Origin: Chersky-840 sp963794615 | Lineage (GTDB): Bacteria; Actinomycetota; Acidimicrobiia; Acidimicrobiales; UBA8190 | DNA: 64,000 nucleotides | Assembly: GCA_963794615.1 (NCBI GenBank) | Contig: CAWCEP010000005.1 | Coordinates: forward strand, 930,001-994,000 | Direction: 5' to 3' | Shown: one piece after another, positions 1 to 8,104 of the stretch | Layout: each line of letters starts with the position of its first letter | How positions within the stretch are numbered: position 1 is the first letter of the stretch | Translations under genes and position numbers: made by a program | Notes under the pieces: model-generated | Seen by the model: only the letters and a program-made list of their open reading frames with translations | Told to the model about the DNA's origin: nothing | Databases searched by the model: none

Positions 1-987
1 GACGTTGCCGGTGGCGTCAAACGTCGCGCAGAACGACTCGCTGGAACACGATACGGAGTCCTGGTAGGTCGAGGAGTCGATGCTGACTGGCGCCTCAAAG
101 GCGCCAGCGGTGTAGGTAATCTCGTTGCCCGCACCATCCACACCCACGCAGAATGGACCATCGCTCGTAAGGACGTTGTCGGTACATGACAGTGCGGTCA
201 GGGACAAGGAGGCCAGCGTGGGCGACGACCAGCTCGTCCCATCGTAGGTGACGACATTGCCGAAGTAGTCATGCGCCATGCAGAAGGTCGAGGTCGCGCA
301 CGACACCACGAGGGCATTGGTCGAGACGTTGTTGGGCGCCGACCAGAAATAGCCACCGGTAGTGGTCAACACGTTGCCAGCGTCGTCACTGACGACACAG
401 AATGACCCTGTGGTACACGAGACGGCGTAGATGTTGTGCGGCGAATCAATCGGGTTGTGCGGGTAGGGCTCAGACCACCCCGATCCGTTATAGATCATCA
501 CGTTGGAATCACTCGCCGCTATGCAAAACGTCGTTGTTGAACAAGACACGCTAACGATATAGGCCGATTCGATGTTGATCGCTCCCGACCAACTACCAGC
601 CGAGTAGATGAACACACTGCCGACGTCATCGCCAGCGACGCAGAACGAGTTCGTGGGACATGACACGCTGTAGAGGAAGCTCGTTCCGTCGACCAGCGTA
701 GGCCCCGACCAGGATGTCCCGTTGAATGTGTAGGCATTCCCAGCGTCGTCCACTGCCATACAGAAATCTGTGCTCGCACACGAAATCGACTGCCCGTAAC
801 CCGCAAGGTTGGTGGGACCCGACCAAGTCCCAGAGGCCCCAACAGGAGTGGCGGTGAATGTGCCCACCGCCACCAGCCCAACCACGACCATCAGCAGGGC
901 CAGGCAACATCTTCTGGTGCCACAAATGACCGACCAAACCTGCAGCCCAACTCGGTCTGTAATCGGGTCCATTGTGCCTTGTTTCAT
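1..987 (-). CDS. Secreted repeat protein (5' part; runs off the window)
   Basis: The reading frame is open from an ATG at 987 to the window edge (329 codons) with no stop, so the C-terminus is missing. An AGAGGA ribosome binding site lies about 7 bases before the ATG. Residues 1-52 form a signal peptide: a basic start, the hydrophobic core LALLMVVVGLVAVG, and a likely cleavage after GAS. The rest is a tandem array of about 42-residue units, each with a pattern like VSCxxxxFCxAxDxxGN followed by YxGxxWSxP; about seven units are visible from residue 65 on. Each unit has two cysteines five residues apart and a WS-P element, suggesting disulfide-stabilised beta blades. The protein is probably exported and may form a propeller or adhesin-like surface. 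Function is unknown. Codon use is less GC-rich than in the housekeeping genes. Confidence 0.8.
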   Translation of the reverse strand, partial: MKQGTMDPITDRVGLQVWSVICGTRRCCLALLMVVVGLVAVGTFTATPVGASGTWSGPTNLAGYGQSISCASTDFCMAVDDAGNAYTFNGTSWSGPTLVDGTSFLYSVSCPTNSFCVAGDDVGSVFIYSAGSWSGAINIESAYIVSVSCSTTTFCIAASDSNVMIYNGSGWSEPYPHNPIDSPHNIYAVSCTTGSFCVVSDDAGNVLTTTGGYFWSAPNNVSTNALVVSCATSTFCMAHDYFGNVVTYDGTSWSSPTLASLSLTALSCTDNVLTSDGPFCVGVDGAGNEITYTAGAFEAPVSIDSSTYQDSVSCSSESFCATFDATGNV

Positions 988-1226
988 GATGCATTCCTCT
1001 GCTTGTGCGACACGGCGTCGCCGATTGATGGTCTGGGGCGAGGGGACGGCACCCGAAGTCACCGTCCCCCTGCCGCAAAACGTGATTGCTTGGACTGAAG
1101 AGAATCCTTAGAAGCCCGTGAAGTGAGAGTGTGTTTCCGAAGACGTGAAGGTGGCGAGCGCGCCCAACCCTGGGCCGTATCGCACAACCGATCTCAGATG
1201 TTCAGCGCAAGAACGGTGTTCGGTTG

Positions 1227-1535
1227 CTACGGACCTCGGCTTGGAACTGCAACGAACTGCCAGATCCAATCCCGCAGAAAGTGCTGACGTCTCCGTCCCA
1301 GTCGGCCACGTCTGGAAGGACGAGAGTCAGTAGCGTCTTCTGCGTTCCCATCTGACTCTGCATCGACAGAGCAGACGCTGCGTGGCGAGATGGCGAGGGT
1401 GGCGGGTGGCAGGTTGTCAGTGGTGGGATCGCCGTCGGCATCCCAGGCGATGGCCAGAAGAAGACCGGCGAGGAAGAGGACGGGCAAGAACGCGCTCGGC
1501 CACCACCGCTCCCTGCCCGACTGGCTCCCGCCCAT
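1227..1535 (-). CDS. Possible small membrane-anchored protein (doubtful)
   Basis: A 102-codon frame starts at an ATG at 1535 with a purine-rich GGGGATGG element just upstream. Residues 14-29 are a hydrophobic segment (FLPVLFLAGLLLAIAW) followed by a polar region, the shape of a signal anchor. After about residue 60 the frame becomes arginine-rich and looks non-coding. The neighbouring frame over 1202-1350 reads more like protein, so a frameshift near 1350 or a decayed gene is possible. No family was recognised and it may not be expressed. Confidence 0.25.
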   Translation of the reverse strand: MGGSQSGRERWWPSAFLPVLFLAGLLLAIAWDADGDPTTDNLPPATLAISPRSVCSVDAESDGNAEDATDSRPSRRGRLGRRRQHFLRDWIWQFVAVPSRGP

Positions 1536-1794
1536 CTCACCATCCCCCGCAGGTTGGTGCGCCCATTAGAGCAAGCTGGGCACGGCTACGCCAACATCAA
1601 TAGTGACGCCCCGAACCCAGCCGCTGGGATGGGCCCTGCCTGGTCTGGGTTGAGTTCTGACAGGCATTTCTGCCAACGTGGCACACCTTTATGCCACGTC
1701 GGGATGGAGCTAGGCATCGCCAACGGCGACGGCGCTCTGGAGAGTGCGGGACTGACGCCATAGCTTTGAAAACGTGTGTCTCGGGACATCCGCT

Positions 1795-1828
1795 CCCCGT
1801 TCCCCGACTACGTCGGGGGGAAACGGGG
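1795..1828. repeat. Imperfect inverted repeat (hairpin)
   Basis: Outer arms CCCCGTT (1795-1801) and AACGGGG (1822-1828) enclose inner arms CCCCGAC (1802-1808) and GTCGGGG (1812-1818) around a TAC loop, with a three-base bulge (1819-1821). That gives 14 paired bases. No T-run follows, so it does not look like a simple intrinsic terminator. Copies of GTTCCCC continue downstream. Confidence 0.6.
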
Positions 1829-2024
1829 AACAAGTCCGAACGTTCCCCAGCGTTCCCCGGAAAGATCACAGAGCAATGACCTGCGAGGTCGAGGCTGTCG
1901 AGCCGCGTTCCCCCACGGTTCCCGGGACACTTCGGGCCATCTTCGTCTTGAGTGTTCCCCAAAGAGTGTGCGGTCGAACCCCAGTTCGCCCAGGCACTTT
2001 GAGGATGGGATCAGGTCTGAGCGA

Positions 2025-4232
2025 TCAGAAGTTCTCTTCCTTCACGCTGCTGATCGTCCCCGACAGACCAAGCGCCGGGTCGGGCGCGTAGACGGCCACG
2101 CTGGTTGTCCCTTGTGTCGGTTGACCGCCACTTGCTATGCCCAGCGTAATCGTGAGTGTGTTGTGGCCGTTCCACTGGATCGTCGAGCAGCCCGTAGTGG
2201 TGCCGCTCTTACACTGCGCCGAGCTACCCCCAAAGGTCGCGGTGTTATTGAAGTAGCCCCGTTGGCCCAAGTCGATGGTCCCAAAGTGAAACCCTCCATT
2301 GCAGTCAACACTGTCGGTCACCGTCACCGTGTCATCTCCCGTTGACGGCTGGCTTCCTTGCACCACCACGTTGGGGTCATCAAGCTCCGGATAGGACGTT
2401 GTGCTCCAGGTGGAACAAAGAGCACCAAGTGACGGGACCGGCGAGAAGGTCACGATGATCTGGTCTCCTTGTTCGGGGCGACCGGCCTGGAGATCGGTAG
2501 GAATGGCCAACGATGGGGCGATCGGCGTCACCGCAGCCGACGCGCTTGACGGATGGCTCGATCCCACGGCGTTGCTCGCGACCACAGTGAAGGTGTAGGT
2601 GGTGCCGTCGGTGAGCCCGCTCACAACCGCCGAGGTCGTCGTTCCGAATGTACGCGGCGCCTGGGCCACGCCGCCTACGTAGGGCGTCACCGTGTACGAA
2701 GTGATGGGACTGCCGCCATTGCTCGGTGCGGACCACGACACCGTAACTTGGCCGTTCCCAGCTACCGCGTTCACTGCGGTCGGTGCAGAGGGTGCTGCGG
2801 GCGGTGTCCCTGGGATCGTCGTGGGATCGCTCCCTGAGCCACTGCTCTCTGAGCCACTGGAGCCAGAACCACTGGAACCGGAGCCGCCCTTCTGTCCGGC
2901 GACGGTCGACTCCGTCGACGATCCCTTTGTACTGGCCACCGTGTTGAGCGGTCCTCCTGTCAGTGCGGCGTTTGATTCCGATGACGTCCCCGCGCTCCAT
3001 CCGGCTTTGGAGCCGTTTCCCTGGGGGTTCTTCGACGAGCCCTCGGTCCCCTTCGCCTGGGATCCGGTGCCGATGGGTGACGCAACCTGCACCCCGTGGG
3101 GCAGGGCGGTCGCCTCGCTGGTCGAGGTCACCGTTCCGATAGTGACCGCACCCCCCACCACGGCTGTCGCCGCCCCCACCCGACCGAGGGCCGATGCCAC
3201 CTGGCCCAGTCGGGGGACGCTGCTCACAAAGGGAAGCGATCCCAGCCAAGACAGTGGCCCGGCTACCGGGCGAAGCCGACCGATCGAAACGTCGAGAAAG
3301 GCTCGCACCATTCTCGGATCGAAGTGGGTACCGGCGCAGGCTGCCAACTCGGTTCGGGCTGCCTCGGGGCTCATGGCCCGCTTGTAGCTGCGGGTGGCCG
3401 TCATGGTGTCGTAGCAGTCGGCCACGGCCACGATGCGGCCCCCGAGAGAGATCTGCTCACCCGCGAGCCCGTAGGGATAGCCCGAGCCGTCGTACTTCTC
3501 GTGGTGCTCGGCAATGGTGTTGGCCCATTGTCCGAGCCAACCCGCTAAAGGTGCGGTCAGCTTCGCCCCCTCAAGCGGGTGGTTCTTCATGACCACCCAC
3601 TCCTCGTCGTCCAACTTGTCCGGCTTGTTCAGGATGTGGGGATGAACCGCCAGCTTGCCGATGTCATGGAGAAGTGCCGACCACCGCAGGCGGTCCCGGT
3701 CGGCGGTGGGGAGATCGAGTTCGTCGGCGATGAGGTCGGTGAAAGCACGTACCCGTTCGCCGTGCCCCCGGGTGAGCCGATCATGCGCATTAAGGGCGCC
3801 CGCCAAGGCGAGGATCTTCTCGGCGGCAAGGACCGGCTCATCCTCGACCCCGTGGATCTTGGCCTCCTCCACCCGGCGAGCCAGATCCCGGGTGCTGCCC
3901 GCCTTGCGGGCGACGGCCATGCGCTTGGGGGCGTTGTCGGGGAACACCATGGTCATCTTCAAGAGCACTGCCAGCGGCAAAGCGTGGCGCGCCAAACGGT
4001 CGGTAACCACCAACACGACCGTCGGCACGGCTAGGACCACCGCCCACCACCCCACAGTCCAGCCGGTGCCGTGCGGTCGGGGCAGCACATGCGCGGCGAT
4101 TGTGGCCGAGACGATCGACAGGGCGATGGGGATGACGAAGACCGCCACGCTCACGAGCGCGGAGAGAACTGGCCGACCGCGCCAACGGTCGTCTGGCGTC
4201 GCGCCAGTGGGCTTCTTGCCGATGAACACCAT
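2025..4232 (-). CDS. Membrane HD-GYP phosphodiesterase with extracytoplasmic FnIII domain
   Basis: A 735-residue protein. Two hydrophobic segments (about 22-50 and 60-80) precede an HD-GYP domain at about 145-320. It carries the metal-binding HD pair (H189, D190), further histidines in NHPLEG and EHHEKYDG, and the signature GYP at 251-253. Intact HD-GYP domains hydrolyse cyclic di-GMP. A third hydrophobic stretch (about 345-372) then leads into a Ser/Gly-rich linker (about 430-470), a fibronectin type III domain (about 482-571) and a beta-rich C-terminal region of about 160 residues with a few cysteines. The likely topology is catalytic domain inside, FnIII and tail outside, so outside binding may be linked to c-di-GMP turnover. 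That coupling is inferred. The start is an ATG at 4232 without a clear ribosome binding site. Confidence 0.88.
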   Translation of the reverse strand: MVFIGKKPTGATPDDRWRGRPVLSALVSVAVFVIPIALSIVSATIAAHVLPRPHGTGWTVGWWAVVLAVPTVVLVVTDRLARHALPLAVLLKMTMVFPDNAPKRMAVARKAGSTRDLARRVEEAKIHGVEDEPVLAAEKILALAGALNAHDRLTRGHGERVRAFTDLIADELDLPTADRDRLRWSALLHDIGKLAVHPHILNKPDKLDDEEWVVMKNHPLEGAKLTAPLAGWLGQWANTIAEHHEKYDGSGYPYGLAGEQISLGGRIVAVADCYDTMTATRSYKRAMSPEAARTELAACAGTHFDPRMVRAFLDVSIGRLRPVAGPLSWLGSLPFVSSVPRLGQVASALGRVGAATAVVGGAVTIGTVTSTSEATALPHGVQVASPIGTGSQAKGTEGSSKNPQGNGSKAGWSAGTSSESNAALTGGPLNTVASTKGSSTESTVAGQKGGSGSSGSGSSGSESSGSGSDPTTIPGTPPAAPSAPTAVNAVAGNGQVTVSWSAPSNGGSPITSYTVTPYVGGVAQAPRTFGTTTSAVVSGLTDGTTYTFTVVASNAVGSSHPSSASAAVTPIAPSLAIPTDLQAGRPEQGDQIIVTFSPVPSLGALCSTWSTTSYPELDDPNVVVQGSQPSTGDDTVTVTDSVDCNGGFHFGTIDLGQRGYFNNTATFGGSSAQCKSGTTTGCSTIQWNGHNTLTITLGIASGGQPTQGTTSVAVYAPDPALGLSGTISSVKEENF

Positions 4233-4850
4233 CAGGCCGTTCCAACCCCCATTCCCCGGTCCGCCCCGTCATGTAGGGCCGAACACTCTCTGGGAATATC
4301 GGTCAGGATCGACCCGGGATTGAACGTCGATCAGGGACATCTCGTCGTGAACGAGGAGCGCCCGAGCGGCGTCGAGGCCCCGTTACCAGGCCTTTCTCCG
4401 AAATCGGACGGCCTGGGCCATCCGAATCCCGCCATGACCGAGGAGCTAGCGACCACGATGTGCGACGCGGGAATCCCACGCTCAGGTTGGTCGCGTTGGC
4501 CAGCTTTCACCGCTGGCTGGAGAAGGTGGGCCGATAGGCTGATTACATCAACCCCCGCAAGACACCATGACATCGGAGCACCGCGTGACGCATCAGGAAC
4601 CGGCCGAAGGTGGAGTCCGTTACAGCCGCGATGGGAAGCTCGTGTGCATCCAGGGATCGAAGGACAAGACTCTGTATGACTACTCCCTCAGGTTCGGTAT
4701 TCGTCGCTTCGATGTACTCGCCTAGGCACGACCCTGGCGCTTCGTGAATCGGTCCGTTACGGGAGAGGCGTTGGCTACCACTTTGGCTAGAATTACCCGC
4801 ATTCCCTATGTGGTGGTGAGTGGGAACACGGGCCTCTGACCTGGACTTGT
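4233..4850. other. Intergenic region upstream of the HD-GYP gene
   Basis: About 600 bases between the HD-GYP gene and tRNA-Pro. Apart from one plausible 52-codon frame at 4567-4725 (plus), nothing recognisable was seen: no transposase, no repeat, no clear terminator. Confidence 0.4.
4567..4725 (+). CDS. Possible small hypothetical protein (52 aa)
   Basis: A short frame runs from ATG to TAG. It reads like a folded small protein, with alternating charged and aromatic residues such as VRYSRDGKLVC and YDYSLRFGIRRFDV and no low-complexity arginine tract. There is no strong ribosome binding site upstream. No family was recognised. It could equally be a chance frame in a gene-poor interval. Confidence 0.3.
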   Translation: MTSEHRVTHQEPAEGGVRYSRDGKLVCIQGSKDKTLYDYSLRFGIRRFDVLA

Positions 4851-4928
4851 TGGTCGGGCTGGGGAGATTTGAACTCCCGACCTCTTGACCCCCAGTCAAG
4901 CGCGCTAACCAAGCTGCGCCACAGCCCG
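4851..4928 (-). tRNA. tRNA-Pro (GGG anticodon)
   Basis: Read on the minus strand, the acceptor arm CGGGCTG (5') pairs with CAGCCCG (3'). The D arm is GCGC/GCGC, the anticodon stem CTTGA/TCAAG holds the loop CTGGGGG (anticodon GGG), and the T arm is GGGAG-TTCAAAT-CTCCC. The discriminator base is A (4854) and CCA appears to be encoded (4851-4853). It reads proline CCC codons. Confidence 0.95.
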
Positions 4929-4960
4929 TTGATGCAACTCTGCAGTCTAGACGCAGTCGG

Positions 4961-5155
4961 TCAGGCGTGATGAACGAGCCACCCGATGCCTTGATAGGCC
5001 CGCCAACCCAGGTAGACGGCGGTGGCAGCGATCATGAGCTTGAAGTGCCATGGGATCTTGCGGCGACCCAGCGGCTCACCACACTCGGGGCACTCACCCT
5101 CGTCGGTGAGCTGGTCGTCGTCGACCATGTGCTCGCACGTGTCACACCACGGCAT
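4961..5155 (-). CDS. Small zinc-ribbon membrane protein
   Basis: A 64-residue protein with two CxxC pairs (CDTC near residue 4, CPEC near residue 23), forming a zinc ribbon, followed by a hydrophobic segment (about 38-60, LMIAATAVYLGWRAYQGIGW). The zinc ribbon is probably cytoplasmic and membrane-tethered. The gene lies 58 bases downstream of der on the same strand and may be its last co-transcribed neighbour. Start is the ATG at 5155. The exact role is unknown. Confidence 0.75.
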   Translation of the reverse strand: MPWCDTCEHMVDDDQLTDEGECPECGEPLGRRKIPWHFKLMIAATAVYLGWRAYQGIGWLVHHA

Positions 5156-5213
5156 GGTCAGACCTGGCGCGCCACCGCACCGGACGGCAACGCGAGAAAA
5201 GGCGCCCTCTCGC

Positions 5214-6584
5214 TCATGATCCGATCCGTACCCGGAACTTCACCGGGGTCGGTCCGATCCCGAAGTGCTCTCGGAGCTTGCGTTCCACATAGCGAAGGTA
5301 CGGAGCCGGCAGGCGCCGGGTGGCGAACAAGGTGAAGGTGGGCGGGTCGATGGCCCCTTGCACCGCATAGCGGATGCGCGCCCCGGGCGCGGCGTGATCG
5401 GCCTGGATGGAGCGGATGGCGCGGTTGAGCTCCCCCGTCGGGATCCGGTGGTGATAAGCCTCCACGGCCCGGCTCAGGGCGGGGAGGATCTTGTGGACTC
5501 CCATACCGCTCTTGGCGCTGACTTTGACCGTGGGCGAGTCCCCGAGAAAGGCGAGACGGTCGTCGACGGCGTCGACGATGTCGCGCCGACCGTCGGTGTC
5601 GAGCAACTCCCACTTGTTGAGGACGACGACGACCGGGCTCCCCGAGGCGCCGATCCGTTCGGCCAGGCGCTGGTCCTGGTGGGTCACGCCTTCGGTGGCG
5701 TCGATCACGAGGAGGACCACGTCGGCGTGGTCCAGGGCCTGCAAGGCCCGGACCATGGCGTAGAACTCGGTTCCCTCCTCGGTGCGTGAGCGGCGCCGCA
5801 TGCCGGCGGTGTCGATGAACCGGATGGGCCCGTCGTCGCTTTCGATCTGGGTGTCGATGGCGTCGCGCGTCGTCCCGGGCAGATCGTGGACGACGGAGCG
5901 CTCCTCGCCGATCATTCGGTTGAACAAGGTCGACTTCCCCACGTTCGGTCGGCCCACGATGGCGACCCGGACAGCGGGCACGTCGGGCTCGGCCCCGGCT
6001 GGCTCGGCGTCGCCCCCGGCGGCGGAAGAATCGGGGAGCCGCCGCACCACCTCGTCGAGGAGGTCGCCGGTCCCCCGTCCGTGCAGTGCGCTCACCATCC
6101 AGGGATCGCCCAGCCCGAGCGAGACGAGCTCCCAGGCGTCGGCTTCGCGCCGGTCGTTGTCGACCTTGTTGGCGACGAGCAGTACCGGGCGACCCGAGCG
6201 GGTGAGCACCCGGGCCACCTCGTCGTCCTCGGTCGTGACGCCGACGGCCGCGTCCACGACCAGGAGCACGAGGTCGGCGGCGGCCACCGCCCTCTCGGCC
6301 TGGCGGGCCACCTTGGCGTCGAGTGTGTCACCTCGACCCAGCCACCCTCCGGTGTCGACCACGACGAAGGGCCGACCGTTCCACTCGCAGTCGAGCTCGA
6401 GCCGGTCCCGGGTGACGCCCGGCTTCTCCTGGACGACGGCGGCGCGCCGGCCCACGAACCGGTTCACGAGCGTGGACTTGCCCACATTGGGACGACCGGC
6501 GATCACCACCAGCGGACGGGCCTCGGTCGCCGACGTGCCCGGCACGATCCGTCCCGGCGTGCGTGCCGGCGCGCCGGGGCTCAC
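5214..6584 (-). CDS. der: Ribosome-associated GTPase Der (EngA)
   Basis: A 456-residue protein with two tandem GTPase domains, the hallmark of Der, which is needed for assembly of the 50S ribosomal subunit. The first G domain has P-loop GRPNVGKST at about 30-38 and NKVD. The second repeats GRPNVGKST with DTAG and NKWE, followed by the C-terminal KH-like domain (LRYVERKLREHFGIGPTPVK). Start chosen: the GTG at 6584, which overlaps the stop of the upstream DUF512 gene as GTGA and implies translational coupling. Upstream in-frame sequence belongs to that other gene. In actinobacteria der usually follows cmk; here cmk lies about 8 kb away. Confidence 0.95.
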   Translation of the reverse strand: MSPGAPARTPGRIVPGTSATEARPLVVIAGRPNVGKSTLVNRFVGRRAAVVQEKPGVTRDRLELDCEWNGRPFVVVDTGGWLGRGDTLDAKVARQAERAVAAADLVLLVVDAAVGVTTEDDEVARVLTRSGRPVLLVANKVDNDRREADAWELVSLGLGDPWMVSALHGRGTGDLLDEVVRRLPDSSAAGGDAEPAGAEPDVPAVRVAIVGRPNVGKSTLFNRMIGEERSVVHDLPGTTRDAIDTQIESDDGPIRFIDTAGMRRRSRTEEGTEFYAMVRALQALDHADVVLLVIDATEGVTHQDQRLAERIGASGSPVVVVLNKWELLDTDGRRDIVDAVDDRLAFLGDSPTVKVSAKSGMGVHKILPALSRAVEAYHHRIPTGELNRAIRSIQADHAAPGARIRYAVQGAIDPPTFTLFATRRLPAPYLRYVERKLREHFGIGPTPVKFRVRIGS

Positions 6585-8029
6585 CGGGACGCTCCCAGGG
6601 CCACCGTGACCGCGGCCGGGCGCGGCGGTGGGGTCGGTGGTCGCGCCGGCCCGGGCGCGCCGATGGCTATTCGGAGCGAGTACCCGTCGCTCGGGATGAC
6701 CTCGACGGGTCGGGGGAGCTCGGCCACGGTCATACCGTCGAGGAAACGTCCCTCGGACAGACAGACGTCGGGAAGGAGGTAGCGATGGCCCTTCGGCTGG
6801 TCGACCAGGACTCGGGCGATGTCGACCCCCGTCATGAGCCCGGTCACTGCGATGTTGCCCCCGAAGAAGGCGTTGTGGACCGGGACGAGGCGAACGTGGT
6901 GCTGCTCCCCGTCGACAAGAAGCGGTTCGAGCACCGCCGCGCCGTACTCGCCGGTGAGGATGGCGACCGGTCTGAGCCCGGCGGACCCCGTCGGATCGTG
7001 GCGGTCGGCGGGTGTCGGCGTTGCGTCGGTGCGCGGGGCGCGGTAGCCCGCGGCCGGAGCGCCGTCGACCCACGAGAAGAAACCGGGCTGGACCCCGTGG
7101 GCGGCCGTGAGGTTGCCGTGGTACGCGGCCTCGAAGGCGCGGGCCATGCCGATGCCGTTCTCGTGCTGGGGAAAGCCGTCGTAGGCGTCGACAGTCGGGA
7201 AGGGTCTGGCCGCCAGGAGGTAGTACTCGTCGGCCACGTAGACCAGACGACGTCCCAACGCGCCCAGACACAGGTCCTGCCACTGCTCGACGGTGTCGAT
7301 CACCGCGGCCGCTTCGGCCGCGGTATGCGGACGCATGGACGGCTCGGTCGTGTAGTCGCTCACTCCGAGGGGCACGCACGCCACGGTGGCGAGATCGGAG
7401 TACTCGTCGACGAGGCCGCCGAGCGTCGTCTCGAGGGCGTCGCCGTCGTTCACCCCCGGGCACACCACGACCTGGCCGTGCACCTCGATGCCCCCGTCGA
7501 GCAGGGCCCGTAGCCACCGCAGGCTGGTGGCGCCGCGGGGATTGCGCAACATCCTGGCCCTGAGCTCGGGATCGGTGCTGTGGATGGACACGAACAGCGG
7601 CGACAGCCGCTCGGAGAGGACGCGCTCGAGGTCGAGCTCGGTGAACCGGGTCAACGTGGTGAAGTTCCCGTACAGGAACGACAGCCGGTAGTCGTCGTCC
7701 TTCAGGTAGAGGCTGCGCCGCATGCCCTTGGGGAGCTGGTAGATGAAACAGAACTCGCAGTGGTTGTCACAGGTGCGGACCCGGTCGAACAGCGCCGAGG
7801 ACACCTCGATTCCGGGCACCTCCCCCGCCTGCTTCCGCAGCTGCACGGTGAGCTCCTCGTGACCCCGGCGGATCTCGAGTTCGGGGTCGGCCTCGTCGAC
7901 GAAGAGGCGGTATTCGATCACGTCGCGCGGCACCCGACCGTCGACGGCGAGCAGCTCGTCGTTGACCCTGAGGCCGGCCCGCTGCGCCGGGGAGGCGGCC
8001 GCCACGGAGACCACCCGAGGCGCCGACAT
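6581..8029 (-). CDS. PDZ and radical SAM protein of the DUF512 family
   Basis: A 482-residue protein. Residues 1-60 resemble a PDZ-like domain (SPAQRAGLRVNDELLAVDG). Cysteines at 87, 91 and 94 (CDNHCEFC) form a CxxxCxxC [4Fe-4S] radical SAM motif, and the C-terminal part matches DUF512 (ENGIGMAR, PVHNAFFGGNIAVTGLM). The family's reaction is not established. DUF512 genes are often found beside der, as here, where they overlap by four bases. A TAGCCT box seven bases before the ATG (8037-8042) suggests a leaderless transcript starting at this gene, making DUF512-der an operon divergent from ispH. Confidence 0.9.
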   Translation of the reverse strand: MSAPRVVSVAAASPAQRAGLRVNDELLAVDGRVPRDVIEYRLFVDEADPELEIRRGHEELTVQLRKQAGEVPGIEVSSALFDRVRTCDNHCEFCFIYQLPKGMRRSLYLKDDDYRLSFLYGNFTTLTRFTELDLERVLSERLSPLFVSIHSTDPELRARMLRNPRGATSLRWLRALLDGGIEVHGQVVVCPGVNDGDALETTLGGLVDEYSDLATVACVPLGVSDYTTEPSMRPHTAAEAAAVIDTVEQWQDLCLGALGRRLVYVADEYYLLAARPFPTVDAYDGFPQHENGIGMARAFEAAYHGNLTAAHGVQPGFFSWVDGAPAAGYRAPRTDATPTPADRHDPTGSAGLRPVAILTGEYGAAVLEPLLVDGEQHHVRLVPVHNAFFGGNIAVTGLMTGVDIARVLVDQPKGHRYLLPDVCLSEGRFLDGMTVAELPRPVEVIPSDGYSLRIAIGAPGPARPPTPPPRPAAVTVALGASR

Positions 8030-8036
8030 GCCATCG

Positions 8037-8042
8037 AGGCTA
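8037..8042 (-). promoter_or_regulatory. Candidate leaderless -10 box for the DUF512-der operon
   Basis: TAGCCT on the minus strand lies 7 bases before the ATG at 8029, the spacing expected if transcription begins at the start codon. No clear -35 element was seen. Confidence 0.45.
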
Positions 8043-8092
8043 CTTGGTCCTCGACGCCTCCCTGCCTCGACGGCCAGGACACACGGGGCCGG

Positions 8093-8098
8093 TAGCCT
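8093..8098 (+). promoter_or_regulatory. Candidate leaderless -10 box for ispH
   Basis: TAGCCT lies 6 bases before the GTG at 8105. It is the same hexamer as the divergent box at 8037-8042, so the two promoters sit back to back in 75 bases. Confidence 0.45.
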
Positions 8099-8104
8099 GG
8101 GAAG

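Larger units (their letters stand above)
988..2024. other. Gene-poor interval
   Basis: About 1 kb without a convincing conserved gene. It holds one weak small membrane-protein reading frame (1227-1535, minus), a strong palindrome at 1795-1828 and a cluster of GTTCCC boxes from 1799 to 1960. No transposase or RNA gene was recognised. Confidence 0.5.

Noticed and set aside
1799..1960. CRISPR-like array from the repeated GTTCCCC
   Set aside because: The units are 7 bases, spacing is irregular, one copy is inverted and no cas gene is present.
4543..4899. A 118-codon minus-strand frame beginning TGGQEVGSSNLPSPTN
   Set aside because: Its start is the tRNA-Pro gene read as protein, a common artefact; the rest has no protein-like features.
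6585..7517. A long N-terminal extension of Der in frame
   Set aside because: It is arginine-rich shadow of the DUF512 gene; the GTGA overlap at 6584 gives the right start.
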